Both the position numbers and the translations under genes were made by a program. Of a stretch of DNA of 64,000 nt, positions 17,837-26,354 are shown in pieces. The notes beneath the pieces are model-generated. The model was not told where the DNA came from. It made no database searches and worked only from the letters and a program-made list of their open reading frames with translations. How positions within the stretch are numbered: the stretch's first letter is position 1; each line of letters begins with the position of its first letter. This DNA comes from Exiguobacterium profundum (GTDB lineage: Bacteria > Bacillota > Bacilli > Exiguobacteriales > Exiguobacteriaceae), in NCBI RefSeq assembly GCF_001909285.1, contig NZ_MRSV01000001.1, positions 1,537,680-1,601,679 on the forward strand, in the 5' to 3' direction.

Positions 17837-18673
17837 ATGATGAAACAACAAGAGCTCAACAAAGGAGATCAAAACGTGAATACAACTACGACAGAACCGA
17901 CAACGACTGAGATGAAAAAAGATAGCGCCTATGTCGTCAACAATTTGAACTTGTGGTATGGAGAAGACCAAGCTTTGATTGACGTCAACCTCGATATTAA
18001 AAAGAATGAAGTCACGGCAATCATTGGACCATCTGGGTGCGGGAAATCGACGTTCATTAAGACTCTAAACCGTATGGTCGAACTCGTTCCATCGGTTCGG
18101 ACGAACGGTGAAATCTTGTATCATGGTCGTAACATCTTCGACCGTGGATATAAAGTAGAAGACTTGCGTACGTCGGTCGGGATGGTATTTCAACAACCGA
18201 ACCCGTTCCCAAAATCGGTCTATGACAACGTGGCATACGGACCGCGGACGCACGGAATCAAAAATAAGAAAGTACTCGATGAAATTGTCGAGCGTTCATT
18301 ACGTGGTGCGGCAATCTGGGATGAAGTAAAAGATCGATTGAATGAGAATGCGTACGGACTTTCAGGTGGACAACAACAACGTCTCTGTATCGCGCGTACG
18401 TTAGCGATTGAACCGGATGTCATCTTAATGGACGAGCCGACGTCTGCCCTTGATCCGATCTCTACATTGAAAGTGGAAGAATTGGTACAAGAGTTGAAAG
18501 AACAATATTCAATCATCATCGTGACACATAACATGCAACAAGCTGCCCGTGTTTCGGATAAAACGGCATTCTTCTTAAATGGAGAAGTTGTCGAGTTCGA
18601 TGTAACAGATAAGATTTTCTCGAATCCATCTGACAAACGGACGGAAGACTATATTTCTGGCCGTTTCGGTTAA
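17837..18673 (+). CDS. pstB: Phosphate ABC transporter ATP-binding protein
   Basis: This ATPase of 278 residues has Walker [10 protein letters not shown], signature LSGGQQQR, Walker [14 protein letters not shown] and the switch His in VTHNM. An N-terminal Thr/Glu-rich tail of about 30 residues precedes the conserved fold. Two starts are possible: ATG 17837 with GAGGAGG upstream, chosen here, or GTG 17876 with AAAGGAG upstream, which would remove 13 residues of the tail. Only one pstB copy is present, whereas B. subtilis has two. Confidence 0.93.
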   Translation: MMKQQELNKGDQNVNTTTTEPTTTEMKKDSAYVVNNLNLWYGEDQALIDVNLDIKKNEVTAIIGPSGCGKSTFIKTLNRMVELVPSVRTNGEILYHGRNIFDRGYKVEDLRTSVGMVFQQPNPFPKSVYDNVAYGPRTHGIKNKKVLDEIVERSLRGAAIWDEVKDRLNENAYGLSGGQQQRLCIARTLAIEPDVILMDEPTSALDPISTLKVEELVQELKEQYSIIIVTHNMQQAARVSDKTAFFLNGEVVEFDVTDKIFSNPSDKRTEDYISGRFG

Positions 18674-18689
18674 GGAGGAGACTGGATTG

Positions 18690-19352
18690 ATGGCACAAAA
18701 CCGCACATTTTTTGATACGAAGTTGACTGAATTAGAAGATAAAGTTGTACGATTGGCAAACTTGACGATGCGCCAAACGGCGACGGCAATCGAAGTGTTG
18801 GAAAAACATGATCTCGAATTGGCTAAAACCGTGATTGATAACGATAACGAGTTAGACGAGTTGGAGTTGACAATCAATGACGAAGCGATTCTATTGATTG
18901 CAAAACAGCAACCAGTCGCGACTGACTTACGACGTCTGATTGTGACCATGAAATCAGCGACAGATCTTGAACGCATTGCGGACTATGCGACAAACATCGC
19001 AAAAGCAGTGACACGAATCGAGCACGTTCCTTATGTACTTGACATCCAACCGCTCAAGAAGATGGCCGAGCAGTTGATTGACATGCTTGAACTGGCGACA
19101 CGTGCCTATCGTAAAGGTGAAGTGAGCCGTGTTCGTGAACTCAATGAGATGGACCGCGTGATTGATGACATCAATCTAACGGTGATTAAACAATATATCG
19201 GTTCTCTTCCGGCCATGACGGTTGGGACGAACGATGTATACGAATTCTCGAACATTGCTCGATACCTCGAACGGATGGGCGATCATGTGACGAACTTCGG
19301 AGAACATTTAATTTTCCTCGAAAAAGGGAAACATTATGATTTGAATCAATAA
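18690..19352 (+). CDS. phoU: Phosphate signalling regulator PhoU
   Basis: This all-helical protein of 220 residues has two PhoU repeats, each with the metal-binding E/D-rich helix (DLERIADYATNI near residue 92 and YLERMGDHVTNF near residue 195). It links PstSCAB transport to PhoR/PhoP signalling. ATG 18690 is preferred over the adjacent TTG because AAGGAGGAG is 9 bases upstream. It is the last gene of the pst operon and is followed by a terminator. Confidence 0.93.
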   Translation: MAQNRTFFDTKLTELEDKVVRLANLTMRQTATAIEVLEKHDLELAKTVIDNDNELDELELTINDEAILLIAKQQPVATDLRRLIVTMKSATDLERIADYATNIAKAVTRIEHVPYVLDIQPLKKMAEQLIDMLELATRAYRKGEVSRVRELNEMDRVIDDINLTVIKQYIGSLPAMTVGTNDVYEFSNIARYLERMGDHVTNFGEHLIFLEKGKHYDLNQ

Positions 19353-19362
19353 GATTAGTGGT

Positions 19363-19397
19363 AAAGAACAACAGTGCTGTTGTTCTTTATTTTTTTG
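19363..19397 (+). terminator. Terminator of the pst-phoU operon
   Basis: AAAGAACAACAG pairs with CTGTTGTTCTTT, followed by ATTTTTTT. Confidence 0.88.
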
Positions 19398-19466
19398 GGC
19401 AGGTTTACAAACTCAAGGAGCGAATAATAGTCTACATGGATTTTACATGAAGGGAGCCATATAGAG

Positions 19467-20216
19467 ATGGAAGAGAAAATCGTATCCTTGAAACAACAAG
19501 GTCTTACGTTAAAACAGATTGCGGCAGAATTAGACGTCCCGATTGGCAAAGTCCAATACGCATGGCGTAAATGGAGAAATCAGCAACAGGAAGTGGAGGC
19601 GGTTGCCCCTGTGAAACAAAAGCGTGAAACGAAGAAAGCGAAGACGTCGGTGACGACCTCACGCAAACAAGTGGCATCAGCGAAAGAGACGGCCAACGTG
19701 TCGACTTCTCCACTTCTTGAAAAGGGTCCGGAAGGATACTGGAAGCTACCCGATCGGTACAACGTGGACTTTATGCATGCGGTCGTACAGTCTCCAAACT
19801 CAGTGTATGTATGCTGGGAAGTATCTGATCTCGTGAAAGAAACGTTAGCGCTTCAATTTATGCGACGCTGGGAAGAATTGCCGAAGGCGTTTCGCATCCT
19901 TGATGTTACGTTACTTGATTACAATAGCGGTCACGCAAACCGCTCCTATACATTCGATCTTCCTGAAATGACGAACAGCTGGTTCGTTCGCCCTCTCGAC
20001 CCGAATACGACATATGTGTTTGAATTTGGGATTCGGACGATGGAAGGGGAGTTTCTCCCAATCGTCGCATCAAATCCGCTTGATACGCCGCGGGCAGAAC
20101 CAGTAGGAGTCGGACGATTCGCAGAACCGGTCCGACGTTGGCAATACGGGGAAGTTGATTCTCCAGAACTACTTGATACGTTACCAAAATATGCAGCATA
20201 CCGACTCGTGCGTTAA
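19467..20216 (+). CDS. DUF4912 protein with N-terminal helix-turn-helix-like segment
   Basis: This 249-residue protein opens with a short segment that looks like a resolvase or sigma-like helix-turn-helix (LTLKQIAAELDVPIGKVQYAW, about residues 13-33). A basic Lys/Thr linker follows, and then a DUF4912 domain (about 85-235) with YVCWEVSD and the Y-F-E-F-G-I strand. The function of DUF4912 is unknown; family members are often found next to GH57 genes. The GH57 gene starts 15 bases downstream, so the two are surely co-transcribed. A carbohydrate-binding role for the beta domain is only a guess. Confidence 0.75.
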   Translation: MEEKIVSLKQQGLTLKQIAAELDVPIGKVQYAWRKWRNQQQEVEAVAPVKQKRETKKAKTSVTTSRKQVASAKETANVSTSPLLEKGPEGYWKLPDRYNVDFMHAVVQSPNSVYVCWEVSDLVKETLALQFMRRWEELPKAFRILDVTLLDYNSGHANRSYTFDLPEMTNSWFVRPLDPNTTYVFEFGIRTMEGEFLPIVASNPLDTPRAEPVGVGRFAEPVRRWQYGEVDSPELLDTLPKYAAYRLVR

Positions 20217-20231
20217 GGAGGACTTTTTATT

Positions 20232-22433
20232 ATGAAACCTGGGTACTTTTCACTCGTCCTTCATGCTCATTTACCGTACGTTAGGCATGAAGAGAAACAC
20301 CGTTTAGAAGAAAGATGGGTTTACGAGGCCATCTCTGAGACATATCTTCCGATTCTATGGCAAGTCGATCGCTTGAAGCGTCCCTTGCATTGGACGGTTA
20401 GTATTTCCCCACCTGTCGTTGAAATGCTTGCCGATCCTCTCATTCAGGATCGCTATGTGGAGCACTTAGACGATATGCTCGAATTGATTGCCCTCGAATT
20501 GTCTGAGGACCGAACAGACGAAGAAACAGCGACGTTACATTTTTATCGTCAACGATACCACGAAAAAAAAAATACGTTCCTTCATTGGAATAAAAATTTG
20601 AATGAGGCGTTCCGTACATATCGTGAGGCAGGTTATATTGACATGGTGACATGTACGGCAACCCATGGCTTTAATCCACATCTCTTCACGGAACAGGCGG
20701 CGCGCGCTGAAATTCGCACAGGTTTGAACTGTTTCGAACGTCATTATGGGTTCCGTCCAACAGGCATCTGGTTACCAGAGTGTGCTTATACACCAGGAGT
20801 TGATCGGATTCTTTATGAAGAAGGAATTCGCTACACATTTGTCGATGAACATGCTCTTCTCGACGCAGATCCGACGCCAGAGAAAGGAATTGGAGCCCCT
20901 GTTTATTCACCACATGGCGTCGCATTGTTCCCTCGGGATCAAATCATCTCAGGTAAAATTTGGAGTTCAATGATCGGATATCCAGGCCATCCGGATTATC
21001 GTGAGTTTTACCGCGATTTGGCATACGATCGGGACTGGGACTATATCCAGTCCTTCATGCATCCGGAAGGAATTCGTTTTGATACGGGTTTAAAAATGCA
21101 CCGGATTACAGGTGATACGGATCAAAAGGATTTCTACGTGCGCGAATGGGCGGAACATCAAATTGAAAACCATGCGACCGATTTTGCCAAAACGTTAGAA
21201 TCACATCTTGAAGCGCACGGTGCTCAGACATTCCCACCATTTTTAGTCACGGCTCCGTTCGATGCGGAGTTGTTCGGTCACTGGTGGTTTGAGGGGCCAG
21301 AGTTTCTTGGGAAAGTAGCAGAGAGACTTGCTGAATTTGGAATTGAAACCATCACGCCAGCGCTCTTCCTTGAACGTCACTTTAAAGATTTACAGACGGT
21401 CCACGTATCGATGAATACATGGGGGCGTAAAGGTTATGGTGAAGTTTGGATTAACGAAAGAAATGAGTGGATGCTTCGTCATTTGCACATGATGGAGATG
21501 CAACTCGTAAAAGATGTGGCGGACTATCGTAATCAATCGGAAGCGACGAATCGCGCCTTGAAACAATTAATCCGTCATTACGTATTGGCTGTGTCGAGTG
21601 ACTGGGCGTTCATCTTGGATGGGCAAACGACGGCGCAATATGCCGCCGAACGGTTCCGTGAACACACACGACTCTTTGCGGAACTTGAAACGGCACTCTA
21701 TCAGGATGGAGTATCGGAACAGTTGCTACATGATCATTATGCTGCATATCCATTCCTTCAAGACGAAGACATCGATATTGATTCGTTCTTATCTCCTCAC
21801 GATTACTATGTGACAATCGAGCGCGAAAAAAAAAAATCAGCTATTTTAGTACTCACGCCTGAATATCACGGTCATATCGTAGGGGGACTCGGAAGACGGG
21901 TCGTCGATGAAATCGAGGCGAGAGCGGACGATGGCGAAGTCGTCTATGTATTAACGCCATATCATAACGAGTTGCCTGAGTATGAACGTCAAGGAAACAT
22001 ACATGTGTATCGTGTTCGCCCAACTAGCCCATTTTTAGAGCATGTTATGAACCAGGTGGCTACACAAAATATCGCCTATGTAAAACTAGTACATGAACTT
22101 TCGAAACGTGTTTCCTTCAAAGTGATTCATCACTTCGATTGGATGACAATTCCTGCTGCAAGAGAACTTGCGCAATCCCTTGCGATTCCGTTATACTCAA
22201 CTATGTTGTCCTTTGAAGCGACTCGCAATCCGCATGGTCACGGTGGTTTGTTCGATGCGATCCATCGAATCGAAAACAGCGTGTTTTCTGCATCAGAACG
22301 CGTTTATGTCGGTGAAGAGATCTCGATTCACGACCTGAAACAATGGTATAACGTGAGTGAGAACGTCAACACATGCCTACCTCTCGAGACTTCTCCGTAT
22401 GGACAGGAATCAATGAAAAAGAACGTGAAATAA
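20232..22433 (+). CDS. GH57 alpha-glucan branching-type enzyme fused to an N-terminal half of a GT-B glycosyltransferase
   Basis: This 733-residue protein has a GH57/DUF1957 catalytic part (about 1-530). It shows HAHLPYVRH near the start, the nucleophile E183 in WLPEC, and the second acid D344 in FDAELFGHWW. After a lysine-rich junction (about 532-535) comes a segment resembling the first Rossmann half of glycogen/starch synthases: LTPEYHGHIVGGLGRRV, HHFDWMTIPA, and a LEATR-like segment. The protein stops before the nucleotide-sugar-binding second half. The reading frame contains a run of 11 A at 21826-21836, exactly at the domain junction. Branching or amylomaltase-like activity inside the cell is likely; the role of the GT half is unknown. 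AAGGAGG precedes the ATG. Confidence 0.8.
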   Translation: MKPGYFSLVLHAHLPYVRHEEKHRLEERWVYEAISETYLPILWQVDRLKRPLHWTVSISPPVVEMLADPLIQDRYVEHLDDMLELIALELSEDRTDEETATLHFYRQRYHEKKNTFLHWNKNLNEAFRTYREAGYIDMVTCTATHGFNPHLFTEQAARAEIRTGLNCFERHYGFRPTGIWLPECAYTPGVDRILYEEGIRYTFVDEHALLDADPTPEKGIGAPVYSPHGVALFPRDQIISGKIWSSMIGYPGHPDYREFYRDLAYDRDWDYIQSFMHPEGIRFDTGLKMHRITGDTDQKDFYVREWAEHQIENHATDFAKTLESHLEAHGAQTFPPFLVTAPFDAELFGHWWFEGPEFLGKVAERLAEFGIETITPALFLERHFKDLQTVHVSMNTWGRKGYGEVWINERNEWMLRHLHMMEMQLVKDVADYRNQSEATNRALKQLIRHYVLAVSSDWAFILDGQTTAQYAAERFREHTRLFAELETALYQDGVSEQLLHDHYAAYPFLQDEDIDIDSFLSPHDYYVTIEREKKKSAILVLTPEYHGHIVGGLGRRVVDEIEARADDGEVVYVLTPYHNELPEYERQGNIHVYRVRPTSPFLEHVMNQVATQNIAYVKLVHELSKRVSFKVIHHFDWMTIPAARELAQSLAIPLYSTMLSFEATRNPHGHGGLFDAIHRIENSVFSASERVYVGEEISIHDLKQWYNVSENVNTCLPLETSPYGQESMKKNVK

Positions 22434-22532
22434 CCTTGCTTTTTCACAAGAAACTTGGTAGGATAATTGAGTATGCTTAGACTGTAAAGCAAAAGCACTT
22501 GATACAACATCATTAAGATGGGAGTGAAAGAA

Positions 22533-22682
22533 ATGCGCGTTAAAATTACATTAGCTTGCACAGAAACAGGCGATCGCACGTACATCACGAAGAAAAACAA
22601 ACGTAACAACCCTGAGCGCCTCGAGTTGCGCAAATACAACCCACGTCTCCGTCGTCACACGCTTTACCGCGAAGTGAAGTAA
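22533..22682 (+). CDS. rpmG: 50S ribosomal protein L33
   Basis: This short gene of 49 codons reads [11 protein letters not shown]..., with [16 protein letters not shown] in the middle and HTLYREVK at the end, a full-length bL33. Only one cysteine remains (residue 9). The partners of the zinc-binding pairs are Thr or Asn, so this is a zinc-independent (C-minus) form. GGGAG lies upstream of ATG 22533. rpmG next to the formyl-THF cycloligase gene is the B. subtilis order. No Zur box was found upstream. Confidence 0.93.
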   Translation: MRVKITLACTETGDRTYITKKNKRNNPERLELRKYNPRLRRHTLYREVK

Positions 22683-22692
22683 TGAGGGACCG

Positions 22693-22719
22693 GCCGTCAC
22701 ATATGTGGCGGCTTTTTTT
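22693..22719 (+). terminator. Terminator of rpmG
   Basis: GCCGTCAC pairs with GTGGCGGC around ATAT, followed by seven T. Confidence 0.85.
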
Positions 22720-22736
22720 GTAAGGAGGTATACGTT

Positions 22737-23291
22737 GTGGAAGAGAAAACAGCGCTCCGGCGCACGATTCATCAATACATCAAACAAATGGCGGATCGAC
22801 ATCATGCGGACGAAGTCATTCACCAATCATTATTTGCCTCGGACTTATGGATTGAAAGTCAAACAATCGCGCTAACGTTGTCACTCCCTCTAGAAATTGA
22901 TACGTCCCCGATTATTCATATGGCCTTTAAAGAAGGAAAAACAGTCTGCGTCCCGAAAGTAACTGAGCGGGGACTTACGTTTCACATCATTCATTCATTT
23001 GATGATTTGGAAGAGGGAGTCATGAATATTTTAGAGCCGACCACTCCAGCGACTACGCAAGTGATCGACCTTTGTCTTGTTCCGGGGCGTGTTTTCGATC
23101 GAACCGGTTATCGCATCGGTTGGGGTGGGGGCTATTATGATCGCTTTTTAAAAACCTATTACGGTAGAACGCTTGCTTTGGCATATACCGTTCAGATTGT
23201 CGATCATGTACCAACTGAGCCGCACGACCTACCCGTTCAATGGATCGTGACAGAGAAGGAGATGATTCAGTGTTCGCCATATTCGCTGTAA
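22737..23291 (+). CDS. 5-formyltetrahydrofolate cyclo-ligase (YqgN type)
   Basis: This 184-residue cytoplasmic enzyme converts 5-formyl-THF to methenyl-THF using ATP. The family motif RIGWGGGYYDRFL is near residue 125, and the basic N-terminal ATP region is present. GTG 22737 is supported by AAGGAGG 9 bases upstream. Its end overlaps the start of the DUF92 gene by 22 bases. It may feed the folate pool used by FolD (48.9 kb) and the glycine cleavage system (37-41 kb). Confidence 0.9.
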   Translation: MEEKTALRRTIHQYIKQMADRHHADEVIHQSLFASDLWIESQTIALTLSLPLEIDTSPIIHMAFKEGKTVCVPKVTERGLTFHIIHSFDDLEEGVMNILEPTTPATTQVIDLCLVPGRVFDRTGYRIGWGGGYYDRFLKTYYGRTLALAYTVQIVDHVPTEPHDLPVQWIVTEKEMIQCSPYSL

Positions 23292-24040
23292 GTTGTTTCG
23301 TCGCCTATCTCGGTTATCGGTTACGCTCGTTGACTCGTTCTGGGGCACTGTTGACGATAGTGACCGGTACGGTGATTGGATTCTCCTTCGGATGGTTCGG
23401 TCTATACTTGCTTGGGGTGTTTTTTTCGACTTCTTCTCTCGCTTCGAAATATCGCTCTCGCGATAAAGAAGGAGTAGATGAGATTGTCGAGAAGACGGGG
23501 GCTCGTGATGCCATGCAAGTGTTGGCTAACGGTGGGGTCGGGATTTTATGTGCACTCGGTTATCAGTTTACAAATGATCCGGTCTACCTCTATATGTATG
23601 TCGTGTCCATCGCGGCAGCGACGAGCGATACGTGGGGATCTGAATTTGGTGTCCTCTCGAAGCGGAAACCTCGATTCATGTTTACCTTTAAGCGAGTCGA
23701 ACCGGGAACGAGTGGGGCCGTCTCGACATTCGGTACCGTCATGTCGATGTTTGGTGCAATGTTGATTGTCATATCCTCTCTTGTTTTCATTGACTTAAGC
23801 ATCACGCTTCTTCTTTTATTATGGGTGATTGGATTAACTGGTAGTATGATTGATACGCTACTTGGTGCGACCGTCCAACGAACGTTTCGTTGTGCTGTTT
23901 GTGGAAAATTGACCGAGCAAAAAATACATCACGACGTGCCGACGACATACGTGTCGGGATGGCGTTTTCTCGGAAATGATGCGGTTAATTTTCTTTCGGT
24001 TTGTGGGGCGACGATGATTTGTTTTTTTGTGTTTGTATGA
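23270..24040 (+). CDS. DUF92 family membrane protein
   Basis: This integral membrane protein of 256 residues belongs to the DUF92/TIGR00297 family, recognised from SGALLTIVTGTVIG near the start, ASKYR, the SDTWGSEFG segment, and VSTFGT. About six helices are predicted. The family includes plant phytol/phosphatidate-type enzymes, but bacterial members have no fixed role. The GTG at 23270 is chosen because AAGGAG lies 8 bases upstream. The overlap with the folate gene indicates translational coupling. Confidence 0.8.
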   Translation: MFAIFAVSCFVAYLGYRLRSLTRSGALLTIVTGTVIGFSFGWFGLYLLGVFFSTSSLASKYRSRDKEGVDEIVEKTGARDAMQVLANGGVGILCALGYQFTNDPVYLYMYVVSIAAATSDTWGSEFGVLSKRKPRFMFTFKRVEPGTSGAVSTFGTVMSMFGAMLIVISSLVFIDLSITLLLLLWVIGLTGSMIDTLLGATVQRTFRCAVCGKLTEQKIHHDVPTTYVSGWRFLGNDAVNFLSVCGATMICFFVFV

Positions 24041-24073
24041 GGGTAGTACAGAAAATGAAGGTGTTCCAAATGA

Positions 24074-24091
24074 ATGTGAATATTGTCACAA
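24074..24091 (+). promoter_or_regulatory. Rex or CRP/FNR-type operator upstream of ldh
   Basis: ATGTGA-N6-TCACAA is one base off the Rex consensus TTGTGA-N6-TCACAA, and also fits the CRP/FNR core TGTGA-N6-TCACA exactly. Which protein binds cannot be settled from sequence alone. Confidence 0.6.
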
Positions 24092-24102
24092 TATCGCCAA
24101 AG

Positions 24103-24116
24103 TGAAAACGGTTTCC
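24103..24116 (+). promoter_or_regulatory. cre site (CcpA) upstream of ldh
   Basis: TGAAAACGGTTTCC differs from the ideal palindromic cre TGAAAACGGTTTCA only in its last base. It lies between two Rex-like sites. Confidence 0.7.
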
Positions 24117-24130
24117 GCTGTAGTTAGAGT

Positions 24131-24149
24131 TTGTGAATGATGTTACAAT
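24131..24149 (+). promoter_or_regulatory. Promoter-proximal Rex box with extended -10 of ldh
   Basis: TTGTGA-N6-TTACAA (24131-24148) matches the Rex consensus at 11 of 12 fixed bases and overlaps the extended -10 TGTTACAAT (24141-24149). Binding here would block RNA polymerase until NADH rises. Confidence 0.65.
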
Positions 24150-24209
24150 CTATTTGTAACAGAGATAACAAAAACATGAAACAGATTGTTTGAAGGGTGG
24201 AGAATCATT

Positions 24210-25166
24210 ATGGAAACATTAAATCATGCTAAAGTAACACGAGTCGCACTTGTAGGGGCAGGGGCAGTAGGTGCGAGTTTTGCTTACCAGTTGACGACAG
24301 CTAGTCTATGTGAAGAACTTGTCATCATCGATATTAATAAAGCCAAGGCAGAAGGAGAAGCGATGGACTTGAACCATGGGGTTTCATTCGCTTCATCACC
24401 AATGCGCGTCTGGGCAGGGGACTATTCGGATTGTGGCGTCGCTGACATCGTAGTCATCACGGCTGGCGCACCACAGCGTCCAGGTGAAACACGTCTTGAT
24501 CTCGTTGAAAAAAATGCGAAGATTATGAAATCTATGATTTCAGACATCATGGACTCTGGTTTTGACGGAATTATCATTATTGCTTCAAACCCGGTCGACA
24601 TCATGACACATCTCGCATGGAAATATTCTGGTCTTCCGAAACATCGTGTCTTTGGTTCAGGAACAGTGCTTGATACGTCTCGCTTGCGTTACATGCTCGG
24701 AGACTATTTCAACGTCGACCCGCGTAACTGTCACGCCTACATTATGGGTGAGCATGGTGATACTGAGTTTGCTGCCTGGAGCAACGCTCGTATATATGGA
24801 AAATCGGTCGAGCAACTACTTGAAGAGCATGATGAGTATAGTTGGGAAGACCTTGAAGACATTTATGTCAACGTTCGTGACGCAGCATATCATATCATTG
24901 AACGTAAAGGTGCGACGTACTATGCGATTGGACTCGGTCTCCTTCGGTTGGTCAAGGCTGTCCTTCGTAACGAGAATACGTTGTTGACAGTCGGTGCCCA
25001 TCTTGATGGTGAGTATGGATTGCACGATATCCATATCGGTGTACCAGCGATTATCAACCGTCAAGGCGTTCGTGAAGTCGTTGAGATTGAGTTGTCACAA
25101 GAAGAGCATGAGAAAATGCAACATTCTGCGAACGTACTCATGAAAACGATGGAACCTGTCTTGTAA
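24210..25166 (+). CDS. ldh: L-lactate dehydrogenase
   Basis: This NAD-dependent enzyme of 318 residues reduces pyruvate to L-lactate. It has the Rossmann motif [11 protein letters not shown] near residue 18, the substrate-loop arginine in [19 protein letters not shown] near 160, and the catalytic histidine in MGEHGDTE near 187. The start is ATG 24210 because GGGTGGAG is 7 bases upstream. The control region carries two Rex-like sites and a cre, fitting induction under low oxygen or high NADH. It is followed by its own terminator. Confidence 0.95.
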   Translation: METLNHAKVTRVALVGAGAVGASFAYQLTTASLCEELVIIDINKAKAEGEAMDLNHGVSFASSPMRVWAGDYSDCGVADIVVITAGAPQRPGETRLDLVEKNAKIMKSMISDIMDSGFDGIIIIASNPVDIMTHLAWKYSGLPKHRVFGSGTVLDTSRLRYMLGDYFNVDPRNCHAYIMGEHGDTEFAAWSNARIYGKSVEQLLEEHDEYSWEDLEDIYVNVRDAAYHIIERKGATYYAIGLGLLRLVKAVLRNENTLLTVGAHLDGEYGLHDIHIGVPAIINRQGVREVVEIELSQEEHEKMQHSANVLMKTMEPVL

Positions 25167-25179
25167 TCTCCATCCATTT

Positions 25180-25211
25180 AAAACCCGTAGCCATATGGTT
25201 ACGGGTTTTTG
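25180..25211 (+). terminator. Terminator of ldh
   Basis: AAACCCGTAGCC pairs with GGTTACGGGTTT around ATAT, followed by T residues. Confidence 0.85.
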
Positions 25212-25289
25212 TACATATAGAACGAATCATCGTTTGGTCGTCTGTCGTCTCGTGATTTACAATAGAATTGAGAGAGAGGAGGGGTTTCG

Positions 25290-26342
25290 TTGGCGACAAC
25301 TTGTTTTTGGGAAGATATATATCGAAAGGTCGAAAACGGTGGGCGAATTGAAGGCATACTCGAACCCTCCCGTGCGGTCATCTTGTTCGATACAAAAGCA
25401 GGTGATCGGTATGATTTGTTCATTCAGACTGAAAAAGCATGGGCGAATCATGTTGGGACGGATATAGACGCGATTTTGAACGCATTTCGCTTATCTCGTA
25501 TCGGGCGGAAGCGATTGACCATTCATGTCTATGGCGAGCGTCTTGTGGATGAAGAGCGTGTGGACTCGTTGACGTTCCAAATCCCTGCGAAAGTGACATT
25601 GTCTCGTTCGATTTGCACACCGACTATGGAAGAGGACCGGTTCCGAATGCTAGCGGTCTCCCTCGACAAAAAAAAGAAAGCAGAGCTGAAGAAACGATTT
25701 TCCTTTGGGAAACCACAAGTGGTATATGGGCTACTGTTCATCACTTTTTTAGTCATGTGTTTAGCGGAATCGTTCGGTTCTACTCTTGATCCAAACACGT
25801 TAATCGCATTCGGGGCCAAAGTGAACCCGTTGATTGAACAAGGGGAATGGTGGCGTTTGATTACACCGATGTTCCTGCATATTGGTTGGTTCCACTTTGC
25901 GATTAATATGTTTGCACTCTGGTCGCTCGGTCCGCTCGTTGAACGGATGTATGGCTCCATACGATTTTTAATCATCTATCTGCTAAGTGGAATATTAGCG
26001 ACATCCGCATCGTTTGCATTCAGCGAATCGATATCAGCAGGCGCTTCAGGAGCACTATTTGGTTTGGTCGGTGCGCTCTTATATTTTGGGTTACGTGATC
26101 GTTCTCTCTTCATGAAGACGCTCGGACCTCCGCTCTTTATTATGTTAGGATTAAATGTAGGACTTGCCTTTGTATTAGGTGCAGGTCTTGATCATTTCGC
26201 ACATGCGGGTGGTCTGATTGGTGGTTTTGTCGTTTCTGGAGTCGTCGGGCTGCCGGATGAGAAGAACCGCGTACAACGAATCTTATTTTCCGTACTCACC
26301 ATCTCGCTGTTTGGACTATTCGTCGGGTACGGATTTTGGTAA
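25290..26342 (+). CDS. Rhomboid-family intramembrane serine protease (YqgP/GluP related)
   Basis: This 350-residue protein has a cytoplasmic N-terminal domain of about 145 residues and then a rhomboid core of six to seven helices. Visible motifs are WWRLITPMFLH and the HxxxN segment (HFAINMFAL), the catalytic serine in GASGALFG, and the histidine in HFAHAGGLIGG. It cleaves membrane proteins within the bilayer. B. subtilis YqgP is about 500 residues with C-terminal TPR repeats; those repeats are absent here. The TTG start at 25290 follows GAGGAGGGG. The syntenic position (yqgN-yqgP-yqgQ-glcK) supports orthology. Confidence 0.88.
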   Translation: MATTCFWEDIYRKVENGGRIEGILEPSRAVILFDTKAGDRYDLFIQTEKAWANHVGTDIDAILNAFRLSRIGRKRLTIHVYGERLVDEERVDSLTFQIPAKVTLSRSICTPTMEEDRFRMLAVSLDKKKKAELKKRFSFGKPQVVYGLLFITFLVMCLAESFGSTLDPNTLIAFGAKVNPLIEQGEWWRLITPMFLHIGWFHFAINMFALWSLGPLVERMYGSIRFLIIYLLSGILATSASFAFSESISAGASGALFGLVGALLYFGLRDRSLFMKTLGPPLFIMLGLNVGLAFVLGAGLDHFAHAGGLIGGFVVSGVVGLPDEKNRVQRILFSVLTISLFGLFVGYGFW

Positions 26343-26354
26343 GGGGAGAATTCA

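Noticed and set aside
22434-22532. Possible Zur box before the zinc-free L33 gene
   Set aside because: No ATTACGATTT-like half-site is present.
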